From NCBI GenBank assembly GCA_902728285.1, contig CACVBU010001151.1:719231-783230 (forward strand): 64,000 nucleotides of DNA. Direction: 5' to 3'. The notes below the pieces were generated by a model. The model made no database searches. It was not told the DNA's origin and saw only the letters and a program-made list of their open reading frames with translations. This document shows, piece after piece, positions 24,582-37,330 of the stretch; position 1 is the stretch's first letter, and the number at the start of each line of letters is the position of its first letter. The translations under genes and the position numbers were made by a program. This DNA comes from Clytia hemisphaerica. Lineage: Eukaryota; Cnidaria; Hydrozoa; Leptothecata; Clytiidae.

Positions 24582-27500
24582 ATGCCAAAAGTTAAAGGAA
24601 ACAGAAAGTTTTGTATTCATTGCAAATCTACAATATCACGTTCGCATTATTATTCATTTGGACATAACAGAGGGTTATGTGCCAATATCAAAAAGCATCT
24701 TCTCCACCCTTTAAATGCTTCAAAACAAGTTGATACCAGTCAGCGTCAGGAATCATCCAATTTACAAAACCAAAATTTTGGCAATCATCCTTGTGAGGAA
24801 GAAGAGAAACAACAAGAATCACAACCAGTCACAATTGATGATGTAGATTTTGACTTAGATAATGCTGGTAAGTGTAAGTTTGTGTGTTATCCATATTTTT
24901 TTTTTTATTGCCAGTTTTATCCAGACGGTCGCCAAATCAATTAAACGCAATCGAATAATTGCTATTCGATTGTTGAATGCAATCGATCACAATCGAATAT
25001 TACCCAGAATTTGCCGTTCAATTGCTTTGATTATGCAAGAGCAGCCACCGGCTAGAAATTATGAAATATCTGTTCTTGAGGTCCCTTTCTCCTGGAAAAA
25101 ACTATCTGTTCTGTATCCTGGGCTCTCCTGGATTATATCATCTGTTCTGGGAAAAAATGGGACTCCTGGAAAATGTATATCTGTTCTCTAGAAATATTAT
25201 GCTCCTGGGAAAATATAACAGCTATTCTTTAAGAAAGTTATAAAGCTCCTAGAAAATGAGACCTTTTAAGAAAATTATGAAGCTCCCTGGAAAAAATGTC
25301 GCATTTGGTTGTGTTTTTCACAATTTAGCTCCTGGATTCTTTGAACAGATTGCCCGCTGGAAAATTGTATGTGTTTTTCCTTAAAAATGTGCTCCTGGAT
25401 TTTAAGAACAGAAGTTTCAAAGGCGACCCCTGGATTTTACCTAGGTGTTTTGAGGAAAGTCTCTCCTAGATTTATCCATTAAATTTACTCTCCTGGAAAA
25501 AAAAAACAGATATTTCAAAAAAATCTGCCGGCGGCTGCTCTTGATTATGTTTGATTGTATTTGATTATATTCAATTACATTTGATTGATCCAATTGTATA
25601 GACATTTGTCAAATAAAGAGGATGTCCTGTTGAATAATAAAATAGTCCAGCAGAAATTACGTACCGTAAATCTTCGAATAAGTGCCCGGGTGCTTATTTA
25701 ATTTTTCAGGCTCTAAGGGGGCGCTTATTCAAGCGGCCAGTATGGATTCCACGAAATCTCGCGCCGAAGATATTTTTCCGTGCAGCAAGCCTCACGCCAA
25801 GCAAAATTTCTTTTGTACCAACATTCAATTTTTCAATAAGGGTGCAAGATGGGAAAAGAGGCGCATGCGCCAACATAATTAATAAATTGACGCGAGCGCA
25901 AGCGAGCGAAAGCAAATTTAGCCAAACGGGAGCTAAAAATCTAAAAATCGATGGATTATGGAGTCATTCACGCCGAGCTGGAATTATTACTTTACGCCAA
26001 CTGAAAATCAAACAATCTTTGTAAGTACCCTTATGCCAATGCGCCAAAAACGTTTCAGTTGTACGCCTAAGAACTTCGGCGTTAGTTACACGAAATCCAT
26101 ACTGGTCAAGCGGGGCGCTTAATCGGGGAATTATGGTTATGTTAATGAAAAAGCAGATGATCAGCCAAAGCGATGTACGCTGAGTTTTTTTCTTTACAGC
26201 TGTTACCTATAAAAGTGTCCGTCCAGCAAGCTAGAAAGTGGAGATACATCATCAGGTCTCGAATTCCCGACCTAATGAATGCATCTGTACTTTTTCCTTC
26301 CCAACAACTTTTGTTTTTGGTTATGTAGGTTTTAAAATCCACAAGTAATGAACCTCTTAAAGCTTTATCTGAATAAATCGGGTTGAAAACCTTCTGTCAG
26401 GTTTCGTTCTGTACGTTTTTTATCCACGTGGTGAACTGGTTTCCCTAATTTCCTGATAATTAGAAATTGGAACTTCCCGTGGGCGTGATTGGGGTACTGC
26501 CATCGTAAAATATTTTTAGTGAAAATTTACCGTATTTTAACGCTAAATATAATCTAGATAATATTAAATTTGATTCATTTTTTGTTCGTATTTCTAATAT
26601 CCACGATGAAAAGAACTATTTACAAATTACTTTCTTTAACGAGTGCTGAATCAACATTGACATATTTAATGATATCATAACCAGGCGATCTCAATTGAAC
26701 GGAATCAACGATTGAACCAAATCGAACGAATCGAACGCAATCGACCGATTGAAATTCGATTGTCGAACGCAATCGAATCTCAATCGAACGTCAAAATTCT
26801 GGGTAATATTCGATTGTTGTTCGACTGGTTCGATCGTCGATTCTGTTCGATTGAGATCGTCTGGCTTTATTCTTGCAGCTTCCCAACATCCAAGCTCTGA
26901 AATATCACAAGCCGAATGAAATTACTTTCGATTTCCCGTAGAAATTATGCGATGAACAACCGGGGTCAATGAATCGGCAATCGAATAACAATCGAATCTG
27001 AAATTTTCGGTAATATTCGATTGAGATTCGATTGCGTTCCACAATCGAATTTCAATCAGTCGATTGCGTTCGATTTGGTTCGACTGGTTCGATCGTCGAT
27101 TCCGTTCAATTAAGATCATCTGGTCATAATCAATGCCGTGCATATTTTGTCAGCGCTGTACATATTTTGTCAACATCATTTTCATTGGATAAATACCACT
27201 AAAATATACAAAGTAAACATAAATTTATCTCCCGCGAGCACGACTTAGCTAAGCGCACCTCTCTTATTCATTATCTAAGAATAATGCGCGGGCTGGTAGC
27301 GGACAAAGGATATTTGAAGATATTTTCAGTTATAATCCAAGGTAGAACAAACTAAACTTAGAAAGGGGGTATTTTTAGTGCTCTATATGATGATCAGTAT
27401 TTTTTTGAATTCTATGTTTTGTTTAGATTTTTCTACCCTGTTGCTAAGACCTTTGCTTGAAATCGAAATTGAAATCAAAATAATTTAGCGCACACTGCCG

Positions 27501-30500
27501 TTTGCGTAATATCGATAAAGTGAAAAGAAGCCCTGACTGACTTTAAGCGCTTAGCCGTCCACGCTAAAAAGCTCTAACGGAGTGATTTAATTTAATTGCA
27601 ATCAAACTCATCAAACATGATCGTAATCAAACATGATCGAAGGTAATTGACAATCAATCGAGAACCAATCTAACCTTACTCGAATGCAATCGAACACAAT
27701 TGAATATTACCCAGGAATCGGCCGTTCGATTGGTTCGATTGTGATTTTTGTTCGAAGTTGTTCAATTGACACCGTGTGGAGATGTGGTGTGTCAGTGTAA
27801 ATTAACCTGATAACAGCTGTGAAGTTTCCTTAACGCAACACGCTGAAGCTCTAAAGATGGCTAAAAACTAACATCTGAGGAAAATGGCCCTATCTATACA
27901 GAAAATTTTAAGTCATATTTTTGTCTCTAGCTGAAAACTTCAAAATTAGAAATCAGCTGAAATGGCGCTTCATGAAAATTCTGTTTTATATAATATAATT
28001 AGGAATTAAAGTTCTATCCTATAATGCTTTGCAACTGGAAAGGCTTGAAATAGGAGGCAGAAGTTGAATAGATATTTGTTATTGTTTTAAAATTATTTGT
28101 GATTGTTCTTTGGTCTAGCCTGGGTCACAAATAAGTTATGTTCGTGTCATTTCCAGTCTTAAAATGTGAGTTGGTCGGTAGATATCGGCGCTCTGAACAT
28201 AGGCAGTCAGGCGGTGGGTGATAAAATCATCGGTTTGTTTAGGTGAATTATCAAGTGCGTGAGCTGCAATGTGATCGTTTTGCATATCGTGACCACGCAA
28301 AAAACAGTTGCGTACTGTAAGTTGGTCTAATATCGACATGCGCTTTGTAACGCAAAAAAAAAATTAAAATGAGAATCAGTCAGTTTTTGCGGGGAACAAT
28401 GGTCGTGGTTCGCTATCGTGAAGTGGGGTAACTTGCATCAGTGTGAGGTAAAACTTGCATAGCCATCAAATGACTGACCAATCAAAGCAGTAAAATTTCA
28501 AACAAATGAAATCTCTACTCTATCATTTTTGTTTTGATTTTACTTTGTATTTTAATGACCAGACAGGTCATTCATTTGAGGGTTATGCATGTTTGCCTCC
28601 ACTGATGCAAGTTACCCGATCTCAAGGTATTTACCATCTTCCTTAAATTCACCTTGCTTAACGTCAGTTAGTCACACTAGGAAATCAAGCTTTGTAACTA
28701 TTTCACACCCACCATCTTGAAGATCTTTCTAGTCAAAATTAATAGAACAACAAATCGAAAGCGATAAACTAAAAGAAACTCCTTCTCAAGGGGGAGTCAT
28801 AAATTTTGGTGCTGCACCAGACGCGTTTTTTTAGTTACAGTGTTTTGGTGCTGCACCAGGTGGTAGGCATTATTGTAATGGTAGTTAAAATATTTGTTAA
28901 CTTTTTGTTCATGATGATATTGGAAAATGTTGATATAAATGAGTTCAAAATACAGAATAAATATATGATGGATGTGTGGGATGTTCAAGATTTGTCAATT
29001 AGCAACTCACACTAGTAAATTCCAATGGAGTAAACTCCATTTGTATTGATATAGTATGTGTTTTATGTTTAAATTCGTCATTGCTTTCTTCTCTTTCAGT
29101 TGTACGGCCACTCAGATATGGCACGCCGAACCAGGCTATAGGTCAACTTTTCAAACTTTTCAATATTGCGTCTTCCTTTCCTAATTTCTTCTCTTCTAGA
29201 AGATTAATGGTGTAAAATGGTGTGAGACATGAGAGTGACAACAATGAGTGACATTGTCATAAGGTTCAAAAGTATTGTTATTTGTCATTTGCTTTAATGA
29301 CAAACATTCGGTTGCTACCGATCAATCAATGATTACCTTAATGAAGATTACTCGTAATTAAATCGGTAATCAACAGCATCAATTGACTGTGTCTGGATTA
29401 ATCGATCCTAAACTTAGTGGCAACTATGACTAGTTCAGTCAGGATCGCCTGGAATATTTAATGATATTATGAAATAACTTGCCTTATATCATTATTTTGA
29501 GATTTTATTATATAATAAAGTGGGACATTAAAAAATGTTTTGCTCTCGTCGCAGCACATTTTGATACATGCAGGCAGGCAGCAGGTGGGCGGCAAAAAGT
29601 CAGGCTTTTCTAATCGGTATCCCCTCCCCGGGAATTTGCTCCTTCTCTGCCATATAAAAATAATAATTTGAAGGAACATGTTAGGGGGGTGAGGTCTCAA
29701 TGCCTCTAGAAACTGCGCTAATTACATTATATGATATATAATTCATCAGAGAAAACACATTTCTTTCATCAATATTTGGGTGAATGCCTTCTTCAATACT
29801 AAATTAGCATAATGTATTATTCATTATTCGTAATGTATGTCATTTCCTAAATAAAGGTCATTGTATGCCTTAATTTAAACTTAACATAATCTTTAATATT
29901 TCAACCTTTCCCTTTTATAGAAGCCGGTGATGCTGACTCAAATGATGATTTCTCAAGTGATTCAGATAGTGATAGTGAATTGGATGAAGTAAGTCTGGCT
30001 AGTATTCTATCTGTAGAAATGGTCTGTTTCTATTCTGAATTCTGCTGTGGTCTACATATTTCTTTCTTAGAACATGTTTATCCTCGACATACTCATATTT
30101 CTTAAGAAATTATCCTATTCCTATTGAGCATGAATTTTTCTTTTTTAATGTTTCTTTTCCGTAAAGAGGCTTACATTATTACATGAAAATAGCAAGTCAT
30201 CTTATTAACACATTTGCTCTACTTAGTTTTACGTTAGGTTTCAGGATGTTTGTAAATTTGACCTTTTTCGTGAAAGTTTGCTTTTTAAATTCTAAACAGG
30301 GGGTAATGCGCGCTTCTAAAAAAGTCTTAAAAATTAAATTTATGGTTTTCTCGTTTTAAATTTTATATATCGCCCTGTGAAGTTTCTTGCCTAAAAATCT
30401 TTTGTTTTTTTATAGTAATCAGCAAAGCTAGTTTGTGTATCTCATTTCAGGTCGATCCATCAGATAGTGAGAATGATGAGGTCGCAGATCATTCTGTGGA

Positions 30501-33500
30501 TGTTGAATGCCCTCGAGCAAAATGTTTGGCATTGGTTTTGCGTGCAATCTTCCTTTTCCAAGTTCATGCTTTTATTTCCAATGCATCCATCGTAGTGCTT
30601 CTTGGGATGATCAGGGTGGTCATAAACTTAATTGCATCGCTGGCTTGTTTCGATATTCTTTCTTCATTTGCAAAAGAATTTCCATCAACATTGTATTCCG
30701 CATACAAGAAGGCAGGCATAACAGTTGATGATTTCGAAACCTGGGTTGTTTGCCCTCAGTGTAATTCTTTATACAAATTCGACAATTGTTTTGAAACTAG
30801 AAAAGGACATAGTAAAAAGACAGTGAAATCCTGTACCTTCAAACCACCATTTACAAGAGCTGTTCAATGTAACACAAAATTATTGAAAGTTCGATTTACA
30901 GCAGCTGGAAACACAACATATGTACCGAAGAAAATCTATTGTACAAGAAGAATTGATTCAACAGTTCAGAAGTATCTTCAGAGACCAAAATTCAAAGAGC
31001 TTCTTCTAGAATCTAAAAAAGCAACACAAGACGATAATGTAATTAAAGATATTTACGATGGAAAAACATGGAAAAACTTTACAGATGAGGAAGGGGAATT
31101 ATTTTTCACTGATAAGAGAAATCTAGGGTTGATGATGAATATTGACTGGTTCCAACCTTTCACCAACTCAGATTACTCACTGGGTGTCATTTATATGGTA
31201 CTGCTGAACCTACCACGTGAGGAGAGATTTAAATACGAAAATGTAATTGTTTGCGGGATTATTCCTGGCCCTAAGGAACCATCAAAAAATGTTAACACAT
31301 TTTTAAAACCTATCGTGACTGACCTATTAAATGGCTGGAAAGGTGTGATGCTCAAGGATGGAATATATGGCAAAAGTTTGTACAAGTATGCACTAATAAG
31401 CCTATCCAGTGACATCCCAGCTACACGTAAATGTTGTGGTTTTCTTGGATTCTCAGCAAAGCTTGGTAAATATATTTTGTTTTCCTCCAGAGTTTTCTTT
31501 AAAGCTCTATGTAAGGTGTAAACAGCGATAAAATCAGTCTCCTAAAATTACATGTTTTCACCATATACTTTAATCAGAAATTTTTGCGAGAACAACTTTA
31601 TCGCTAATTAGCAAATCACAAAAATTTTGATTTGGTGTGGATTTATTTTAGTAAATCACGTTTTTTTTTAATTTAGCGTGGATTAATTTTAACGAAAAGA
31701 AGAAAATGTAGTGTAGACTGAATCATGTAACATTTTTGATATTTAAGTTTTTTTTCAATTTTTCAGGTTGTAGCAAATGTTTTAAGAAATTTCCAACAAA
31801 GAATTTTGGAGATAAAACTGATTACTCCGGCTTCGATATTGAAAATTGGGATTTACGAACTGGAAAACAACACAAGGTAGCTGCTGGCTTGATAGAAAGG
31901 TGCAAAACCAAGACAGGGAAGGAAAAGATGGAAAAACAGCTTGGAGTGAGATTTTCACAATTGTTTGATTTACCTTACTTTGATCCAATTGAGATGCACG
32001 TCATAGACCCAATGCATAATCTCCTGTTAGGTAAGATTTTTTACTTAATGCCTTCAATTCGACACATGGTTTTAGGTTACAATTCGTTCCCTGGGTGGAG
32101 TATTGAAATTCAAATCTCAGGCTAAAGGCTTATTTATTATTGTGACTCACTGAAGGAATATTGCTACGTACTGTTTACACCCTAAAGATTCCTTAGATTT
32201 GCAAGGCTAATTTTTTAACTTGTCAAAGGGCTTGATCCTTTATAACAATTTGGTTGCTTGCAAAGAATGTATATTAAGCATAGGTTTTACCGAGAAAATA
32301 TTTTTTGAAGTTTTGATTTTAAAGAGTGAATCGTCTAAAATTTCCCATATTTGCTACATTTTTTTTTTCTCAATCTCTATTTCAAAACACCTCTCCCAAC
32401 TGAGATATTCCAGGTTATAGACCTAGATTAAAATTCTTTCCAAATTGTACCAAAATTACAGAATAAGCCTAAAGTTTCTTCTCTATTTTAAGGAACTGGT
32501 AAATTATTGATAAAACTTTGGCTGAAAACTGGAACTTTGACGGAACAGAAGCTGAAAACAATCGACAGGTTGCAAAACCATATTAAAGTTCCAAGTGGTT
32601 ACAGCAAGATGGCTAGACATATATCAAAGTATTACAAGAGGTTCAAAGCAGAAGAATGCAAAACATTTCTTCTGATTTACTCTTTGTACTGTTGCAAAAG
32701 GATTCTCGGACGTAAAAAGTTAGCAAACTTAACAAAATATGTCAATGCATGTCGTTTGCTGTGTCGCAAGTCAATTAAGAAGGAGGATATCAGTCGCGCT
32801 CATGAGTTGCTTCTAGATTTTTGCAAAGGATTTCAAGAGTTATATGGTAAAGAAAATTGCACCCCGAATATGCATCTTCACTTGCACTTGAAAGAATGTT
32901 TGGAAAATTTTGGTCCAGTTTATGCCTTCTGGTGCTTCTCCTTTGAAAGGTATAACGGGACACTGGGTAATTTCCACACCAATAATTACAACATTGTATC
33001 AACTTTCATGAAAAAGATTGTCTTGAGTCAAAATATATCGTCCATGGACCACAGTTTGTATGACTCATTTTTGAAACCAAAGTCTGCTCCTCGACAAATA
33101 CAAAGTCGGAAGAAAAAGGAAAAGTCTTTTCTTGATGATCAACACAAACATATTGCCTCAGCCCTGTCAATGGAACAAGTAAACCTTTCAACGTTTTATA
33201 ATGATTATGATCATGTCACATTTGATGGCATCAAGTATTCTTCCATCAAGCATAAAAATGGCGAGTCAGCTGATAAATTCGTTATGGTACCAATACCGGA
33301 CAAGAAAGAGCCTAACAACATCATTTTGCGTCCAGGAGAAATTTTGAATCTTTATAAAATTCAAATTGTTAAACCAAGATGTGAATTTGATTATGTGGCT
33401 GAGTGTCGATGGTTTAAACCGTATGATTATCAGGACGAGTTTGGGTTGGATTGTCCCTTGAAGGTTTGGAATTCAAATTATGAACACTGGAAGTTTTATA

Positions 33501-33634
33501 CTTATGTGAGGCTTTCTGATATAAAGACAAAGTTTATATGTATAAAAAAAAACTGCACCTTTAAAAGGAACGATTTAATTTATCGACGGAAAAAGAAAAT
33601 TTATGATACAGTACATTTTGTATTAGATTTATAA
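24582..33634 (+). CDS. CACTA (EnSpm) transposase, five exons
   Basis: Exons 24582-24867, 29921-29988, 30451-31465, 31767-32030 and 32493-33634 join in phase to 924 residues. Near the N-terminus is a Cys/His cluster, FCIHCKSTISRSHYYSFGH, likely a zinc finger, followed by acidic Asp/Ser-rich linkers. A second Cys cluster begins VVCPQCNSLYKF. The core matches animal CACTA transposases: LMMNIDWFQPF (D350), IPGPKEPSKNVNTFLKP, CCGFLGFSAKLGCSKCFKKF across the exon 3/4 join, and HVIDPMHNLLLGTGK (D537, H540) across the exon 4/5 join. NMHLHLHLKECLENFGPVYA with FSFERYNGTLG resembles the DUF4218 region. D350 and D537 are candidates for two acidic catalytic residues. No frameshift or stop interrupts it, so it may be functional. 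The 5-kb first intron holds nested small elements. Confidence 0.85.
24915..25620. mobile_element. AATCGAA-rich element split by a younger insertion
   Basis: The part before 25036 has dense caatcga/tcgattg motifs and the phrase caatcgaatattacccag. The part after 25549 has ttgattgtatttgattatat. The 508-bp element 25036-25543 sits between them with its ATTATG duplication. Related units lie at 26681-27123 and 27595-27775. Confidence 0.5.
25036..25543. mobile_element. 508-bp element with CAAGAGCAGCC termini and 6-bp duplication
   Basis: Left end CAAGAGCAGCCACCGGC; right end, reversed, CAAGAGCAGCCGCCGGC. ATTATG flanks both sides (25030-25035 and 25544-25549). The interior is a decayed short-period repeat alternating ctcctggaaaa and atctgttct phrases. 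It is non-coding and inserted within an AATCGAA-type element. Confidence 0.75.
26681..27123. mobile_element. Pair of AATCGAA-type palindromic units
   Basis: Unit 1 (26681-26864) has inverted ends ccaggcgatctcaattgaac and gttcgattgagatcgtctgg. Unit 2 (about 26968-27123) ends gttcaattaagatcatctgg. Both share ggtaatattcgattg and ggttcgatcgtcgatt. The units are self-complementary and GA/TC-rich and carry no genes. They may be two insertions or one double-unit element. Confidence 0.6.
27595..27775. mobile_element. Diverged AATCGAA-type unit
   Basis: It contains tgcaatcgaacacaattgaa then tattacccagg, the same phrase as at about 24980, with caatcaaactcatcaaacat at one end and gttcaattga at the other. 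Limits are approximate. Confidence 0.45.
28426..28617. mobile_element. 192-bp MITE with GGGTAACTTGCATCAGTG ends
   Basis: The left end gggtaacttgcatcagtg is a perfect inverse of the right end cactgatgcaagttaccc. No clear target duplication. It lies in the first intron of the transposase gene. The remaining 28618-29920 of that intron is AT-rich with no gene seen. Confidence 0.65.
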
Positions 33635-34424
33635 GGTTTGGGTAAGTTTTTTTTGTTTCAGATTTGACGTGTCATTTGAATCATTTTTTTACTCATGTAT
33701 TTGCATTGTCGAGGATAAATGATTGTGTAGTTCGCACACTTTCACTATTTGTCACTGATTTGCCCCTAAATTTTCTCAAAGGATTCAACAAATTTCTCTC
33801 CTACAGTTTTTGACATTTTTAGAACAAAACTGGTTAAACTTCACAATATTTACTTTTATGTCATTTAATGTCATTTTATTTCTCTATTTTATCATATTTT
33901 TTCATTAGGATATTGTTTGATGTAAATTTTTTTTATTAATTATCATTTTTTAGGATATTTAAACAAAGTAGGTTTAATGGTTTGTGTAGTGTACCCTCTC
34001 TTTTGTAGAAAGTGCATTTTTACATAAGAATAAAGATCATTACGGTTGTCTCTTTTTTAATGCGGGGAGGGTAGAACCCTTCTGAAACCGCTAAAAAAAG
34101 GTAAATGTAAGGTAAATTATCTATAAGGGAGGGCTAAGAAAGGAAGGGACAGCTAGAAAATTTAGGTTGAGACGTATAGAAGTCTCACATCAAAATTACA
34201 AATGCAATTTAATGATCCTTACTAAACTCTTTAGTATTTGTACAGAATTAGACTTTATATCCAAGCATAATGTGTGATGATAAGGGTAGAGATAATTTTG
34301 GAAATGATGGATCATCAAGTACATAAGGTCAAATGCATCTATATTTTCGTTATAAATCTTAGACTTGATTGTAAAATATTTATTTATTTCTTTTTACAGA
34401 GAAAAGTACAATATAACAAAAAAT

Positions 34425-35465
34425 ATGGAAAAAATCACTCACCCAAGATCAGAAACAGCAAGAACACGTAGAAATAAAAGGAAGAATGGCATCAAAAAGG
34501 AGAAGAAGAAGCAAGCTCATGCTAACCAGAAGCAGTCGCATATAACTACTGAAGCAAGAAATATGGAACTTCAAAAACAAAATAGAATCTTGAAAAAAGC
34601 TGTTAAACCGTCAAAACTAGCCTTAGCAACTCAAAGGCGTGTATTCAACGGTCCAATTAACTATTCGGTGAAGCTTTTGAAATCATTCAACGATAAGGCT
34701 TTTTCCATTACGAAAGAATTGAAAGAGCATGTTCCTGTTTTTCAATCCATTGATGTTGATATAGACTCCAAAGAACTTGGCTCAGGTGTTTATGGTATTG
34801 TTTATACAGGCTTTATCAAAAGTTTACAGCAAAAAGTGGCTGTCAAAAATTACACAAATAAAAGCTCACATACTTCGATTTTGGCTGAAGCAATGGTTTG
34901 CCGGCGCATGTCAGGTCATCCTTCTTTTGTTCATCTCTTTGGAACCATCTCAAGCCCTGATCGACTTTTGTTTGAATATGTTGGAGATCAATTAACAGCA
35001 CCTTCACTTTCAACCGTGCTTACTAAGCAGTTAATTTTTCAACATTGGTTAACCGTTTGTGTTGATTTAGTCCGAGCGCTGGATGCTCTTCACGACCGAG
35101 GTCTGCTGCACAACGACCTGCATAGCGGGAATATTCTTCTACGAAACATCCGCTACGTAAAAATCATCGACTTTGGTAAATGTACGTTGATCAGTGACCC
35201 TGTAATGTATTCCATTCAACCAGGTACGGAAAAGCATCAGAGATACAACACAAGGCATAAACATCTTGCTGTCGAGTTGCGTAATAAGCCTGGATCGTAT
35301 GTTTCTTGTGAAAGTGACGTTTACACTCTAGGCTATAACTTTGACCAAATTGGAACTTATGTTGAAAATACTGGACTTAGGTTCATTGCAAGCTTTATGA
35401 TGATGCCACAGCCAGAATCGCGGTTCAAACTTTCAGAAGTTTTATTAAAATTAAGTAAAATATAA
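34425..35465 (+). CDS. Protein kinase encoded inside the CACTA transposon
   Basis: 346 residues from the ATG at 34425, which lies 25 bp after a ttttacag acceptor, so a 5' non-coding exon is likely. Residues 1-60 are very Lys/Arg-rich (EKKKQAHANQKQ), suggesting nuclear or nucleic-acid association. The kinase domain runs from about 115 to 340: GSGVYG loop 119-124, VAVK lysine K141, HND-L-HSGN catalytic loop with D231, and DFG 249-251. HND replaces the usual HRD; other key residues are present, so activity is plausible. The APE region appears as HLAVE. I cannot assign a kinase subfamily; the closest look is a tyrosine-kinase-like or general eukaryotic Ser/Thr fold. It is downstream of the transposase on the same strand and upstream of the 171-bp repeats, inside the terminal repeats. 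Its role in transposition is unknown. Confidence 0.8.
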   Translation: MEKITHPRSETARTRRNKRKNGIKKEKKKQAHANQKQSHITTEARNMELQKQNRILKKAVKPSKLALATQRRVFNGPINYSVKLLKSFNDKAFSITKELKEHVPVFQSIDVDIDSKELGSGVYGIVYTGFIKSLQQKVAVKNYTNKSSHTSILAEAMVCRRMSGHPSFVHLFGTISSPDRLLFEYVGDQLTAPSLSTVLTKQLIFQHWLTVCVDLVRALDALHDRGLLHNDLHSGNILLRNIRYVKIIDFGKCTLISDPVMYSIQPGTEKHQRYNTRHKHLAVELRNKPGSYVSCESDVYTLGYNFDQIGTYVENTGLRFIASFMMMPQPESRFKLSEVLLKLSKI

Positions 35466-35749
35466 CAAGACTTTTGTGAATAGCTTTTATAGTTCGAAAG
35501 TAGGGACTAAGGAGCGCGGAGATTAGGAACAAAAGATAATCTTATTCGTACAAATTTGGCGGATTCAACGTATTGGGCAGAAATTCGCTTAAGCTCCGCC
35601 TCATTTTTTTTTTCATGCCATCTGCCAAATTTAAATCCCGCCAATTTGAAGGTTTTGAAAATATGAACCCTGTCTTGCTATTTGCTAACTGTTATTAAGT
35701 CATTTTAAGGTTTATTTTTCATTTATACTTTTCGTCCATCCGTCAAATT

Positions 35750-36890
35750 TAATTCCTTCCGAGACAAACTTCCGTTTCAGAGGGTTAGTTTGGTGCTCGT
35801 TTCGTAGCTTCTCCAAGTTGAAATATTATCCCCAGACAGCTTATTGGCAAGTCTTTGACATTATTGATACTATTATTTTCTATGGCACAATTGATCGATT
35901 TGACGTTTAAGACGGGTGGAATCGACTAAAAAACTACCCTTTCAGAGGGTTGGTTTAGTGCCCTAATTTAAATCGTTTCGTAATTTCTATACAAATTGGA
36001 AATTGAACAAAAATATACTTAGACAGCTTTTTGGCAAGTTTTTTAGATTACTGATAGTACTCTTTTCTATTGCACAATTGCTCGATTTGACGTTTTAGAC
36101 GGGTGGAATCGACTAAAAAACTACCCTTTCAGAGGGTTGGTTCGGTGCACTTTCTAAACAACCAAAATTTCTATAGCCAATTATCAGCGAAAATAGTTAG
36201 GAAGATGGCTAGTCATTTTAGATAGCTAAGCAACGTTTCTCGCACACCTGCTCGATTTGACGTTTTAGACGGGTGGAATCGACTAAAGAACTGCCTTTTC
36301 AGAGGGTCGGTTCGGTGCACTTTCTAAACAACCAAAATTTCTATAGCCAATTATCAGCGAAAATAGTTAGGAAGATGGCTAGTCATTTTAGATAGCTAAG
36401 CAACGTTTCTCGCACACCTGCTCGATTTGACGTTTAAGACGGGTGGAATCGACTAAAGAACTGCCTTTTCAGAGGGTCGGTTCGGTGCACTTTCTAAACA
36501 ACCAACATTTCTGTAGCTAATTGTCCGCGAAAATAGTTTAGAAAGTTGGCTAGTCATTTTAGATAGCTAAGCAACGTTTCTCGCACACCTGCTCGATTTG
36601 ACGTTTAAGACGGGTGGAATCGACTAAAGAACTGCCTTTTCAGAGGGTCGGTTCGGTGCACTTTCTAAACAACCAACATTTCTGTAGCTAATTGTCCGCG
36701 AAAATAGTTTAGAAAGTTGGCTAGTCATTTTAGATAGCTAAGCAACGTTTCTCGCACACCTGCTCGATTTGACGTTTAAGACGGGTGGAATCGACTAAAG
36801 AACTGCCTTTTCAGGGGGTCGGTTCGGTGCACTTTCTAAACAACCAACATTTCTGTAGCTAATTGTCCGCGAAAGTAGGTTAGAAAGATG
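35750..36890 (+). repeat. 171-bp tandem repeat behind the kinase gene (about 6.5 copies)
   Basis: The phrase ctcgatttgacgtttaagac with gggtggaatcgac recurs at 35899, 36087, 36258, 36428, 36600 and 36770, so the period settles at 170-171 bp. The middle of the unit is cagagggtcggttcggtgca. The outer copies are diverged and the inner ones nearly identical. It starts about 290 bp after the kinase stop codon, inside the transposon. Confidence 0.85.
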
Positions 36891-37163
36891 GCTAGTAATT
36901 TGAGTTAGTGCTTGTTTTCGTATTAGTATTGCTTGTACAACGTTCATAAGATTTTGAAAGTAATCTCTAGCCTTTTATACGCGAATGTGCTATTAAATCA
37001 CTGAGTCGTTGAAGATTTGAGGTCAACGATTCATACAAGTTTCCTTTTTTAATGCGTCCTATAATATTATTTGATTGATTGATTTTTCTCGCATTTTCTG
37101 ACTGACGCAGTAATATTAATATATTTTGTTATTTCTACTGTATTTTATCATCTCATAAACTTT

Positions 37164-37330
37164 GGGGCCGTCCATATAGTACGTACGCAAAGATTTTCCA
37201 AAAATTTGATACCCCCTCTCCCCTTGTACGCAGAGAACAATGGAAATGCTGTCATTTAAACAATAGATGTACGCTTTTGCTAGACCCCCCTCTCCCCTCT
37301 TCACTGCGTACGTACTATATGGATGGCCCC
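37164..37330. mobile_element. 167-bp MITE with GGGGCCGTCCATATAGTACG ends
   Basis: The left end ggggccgtccatatagtacg and the right end cgtactatatggatggcccc are near-perfect inverted repeats, each continuing into a cgtacg motif. TTT occurs on both flanks. A related copy lies at 8011-8223. Confidence 0.7.
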
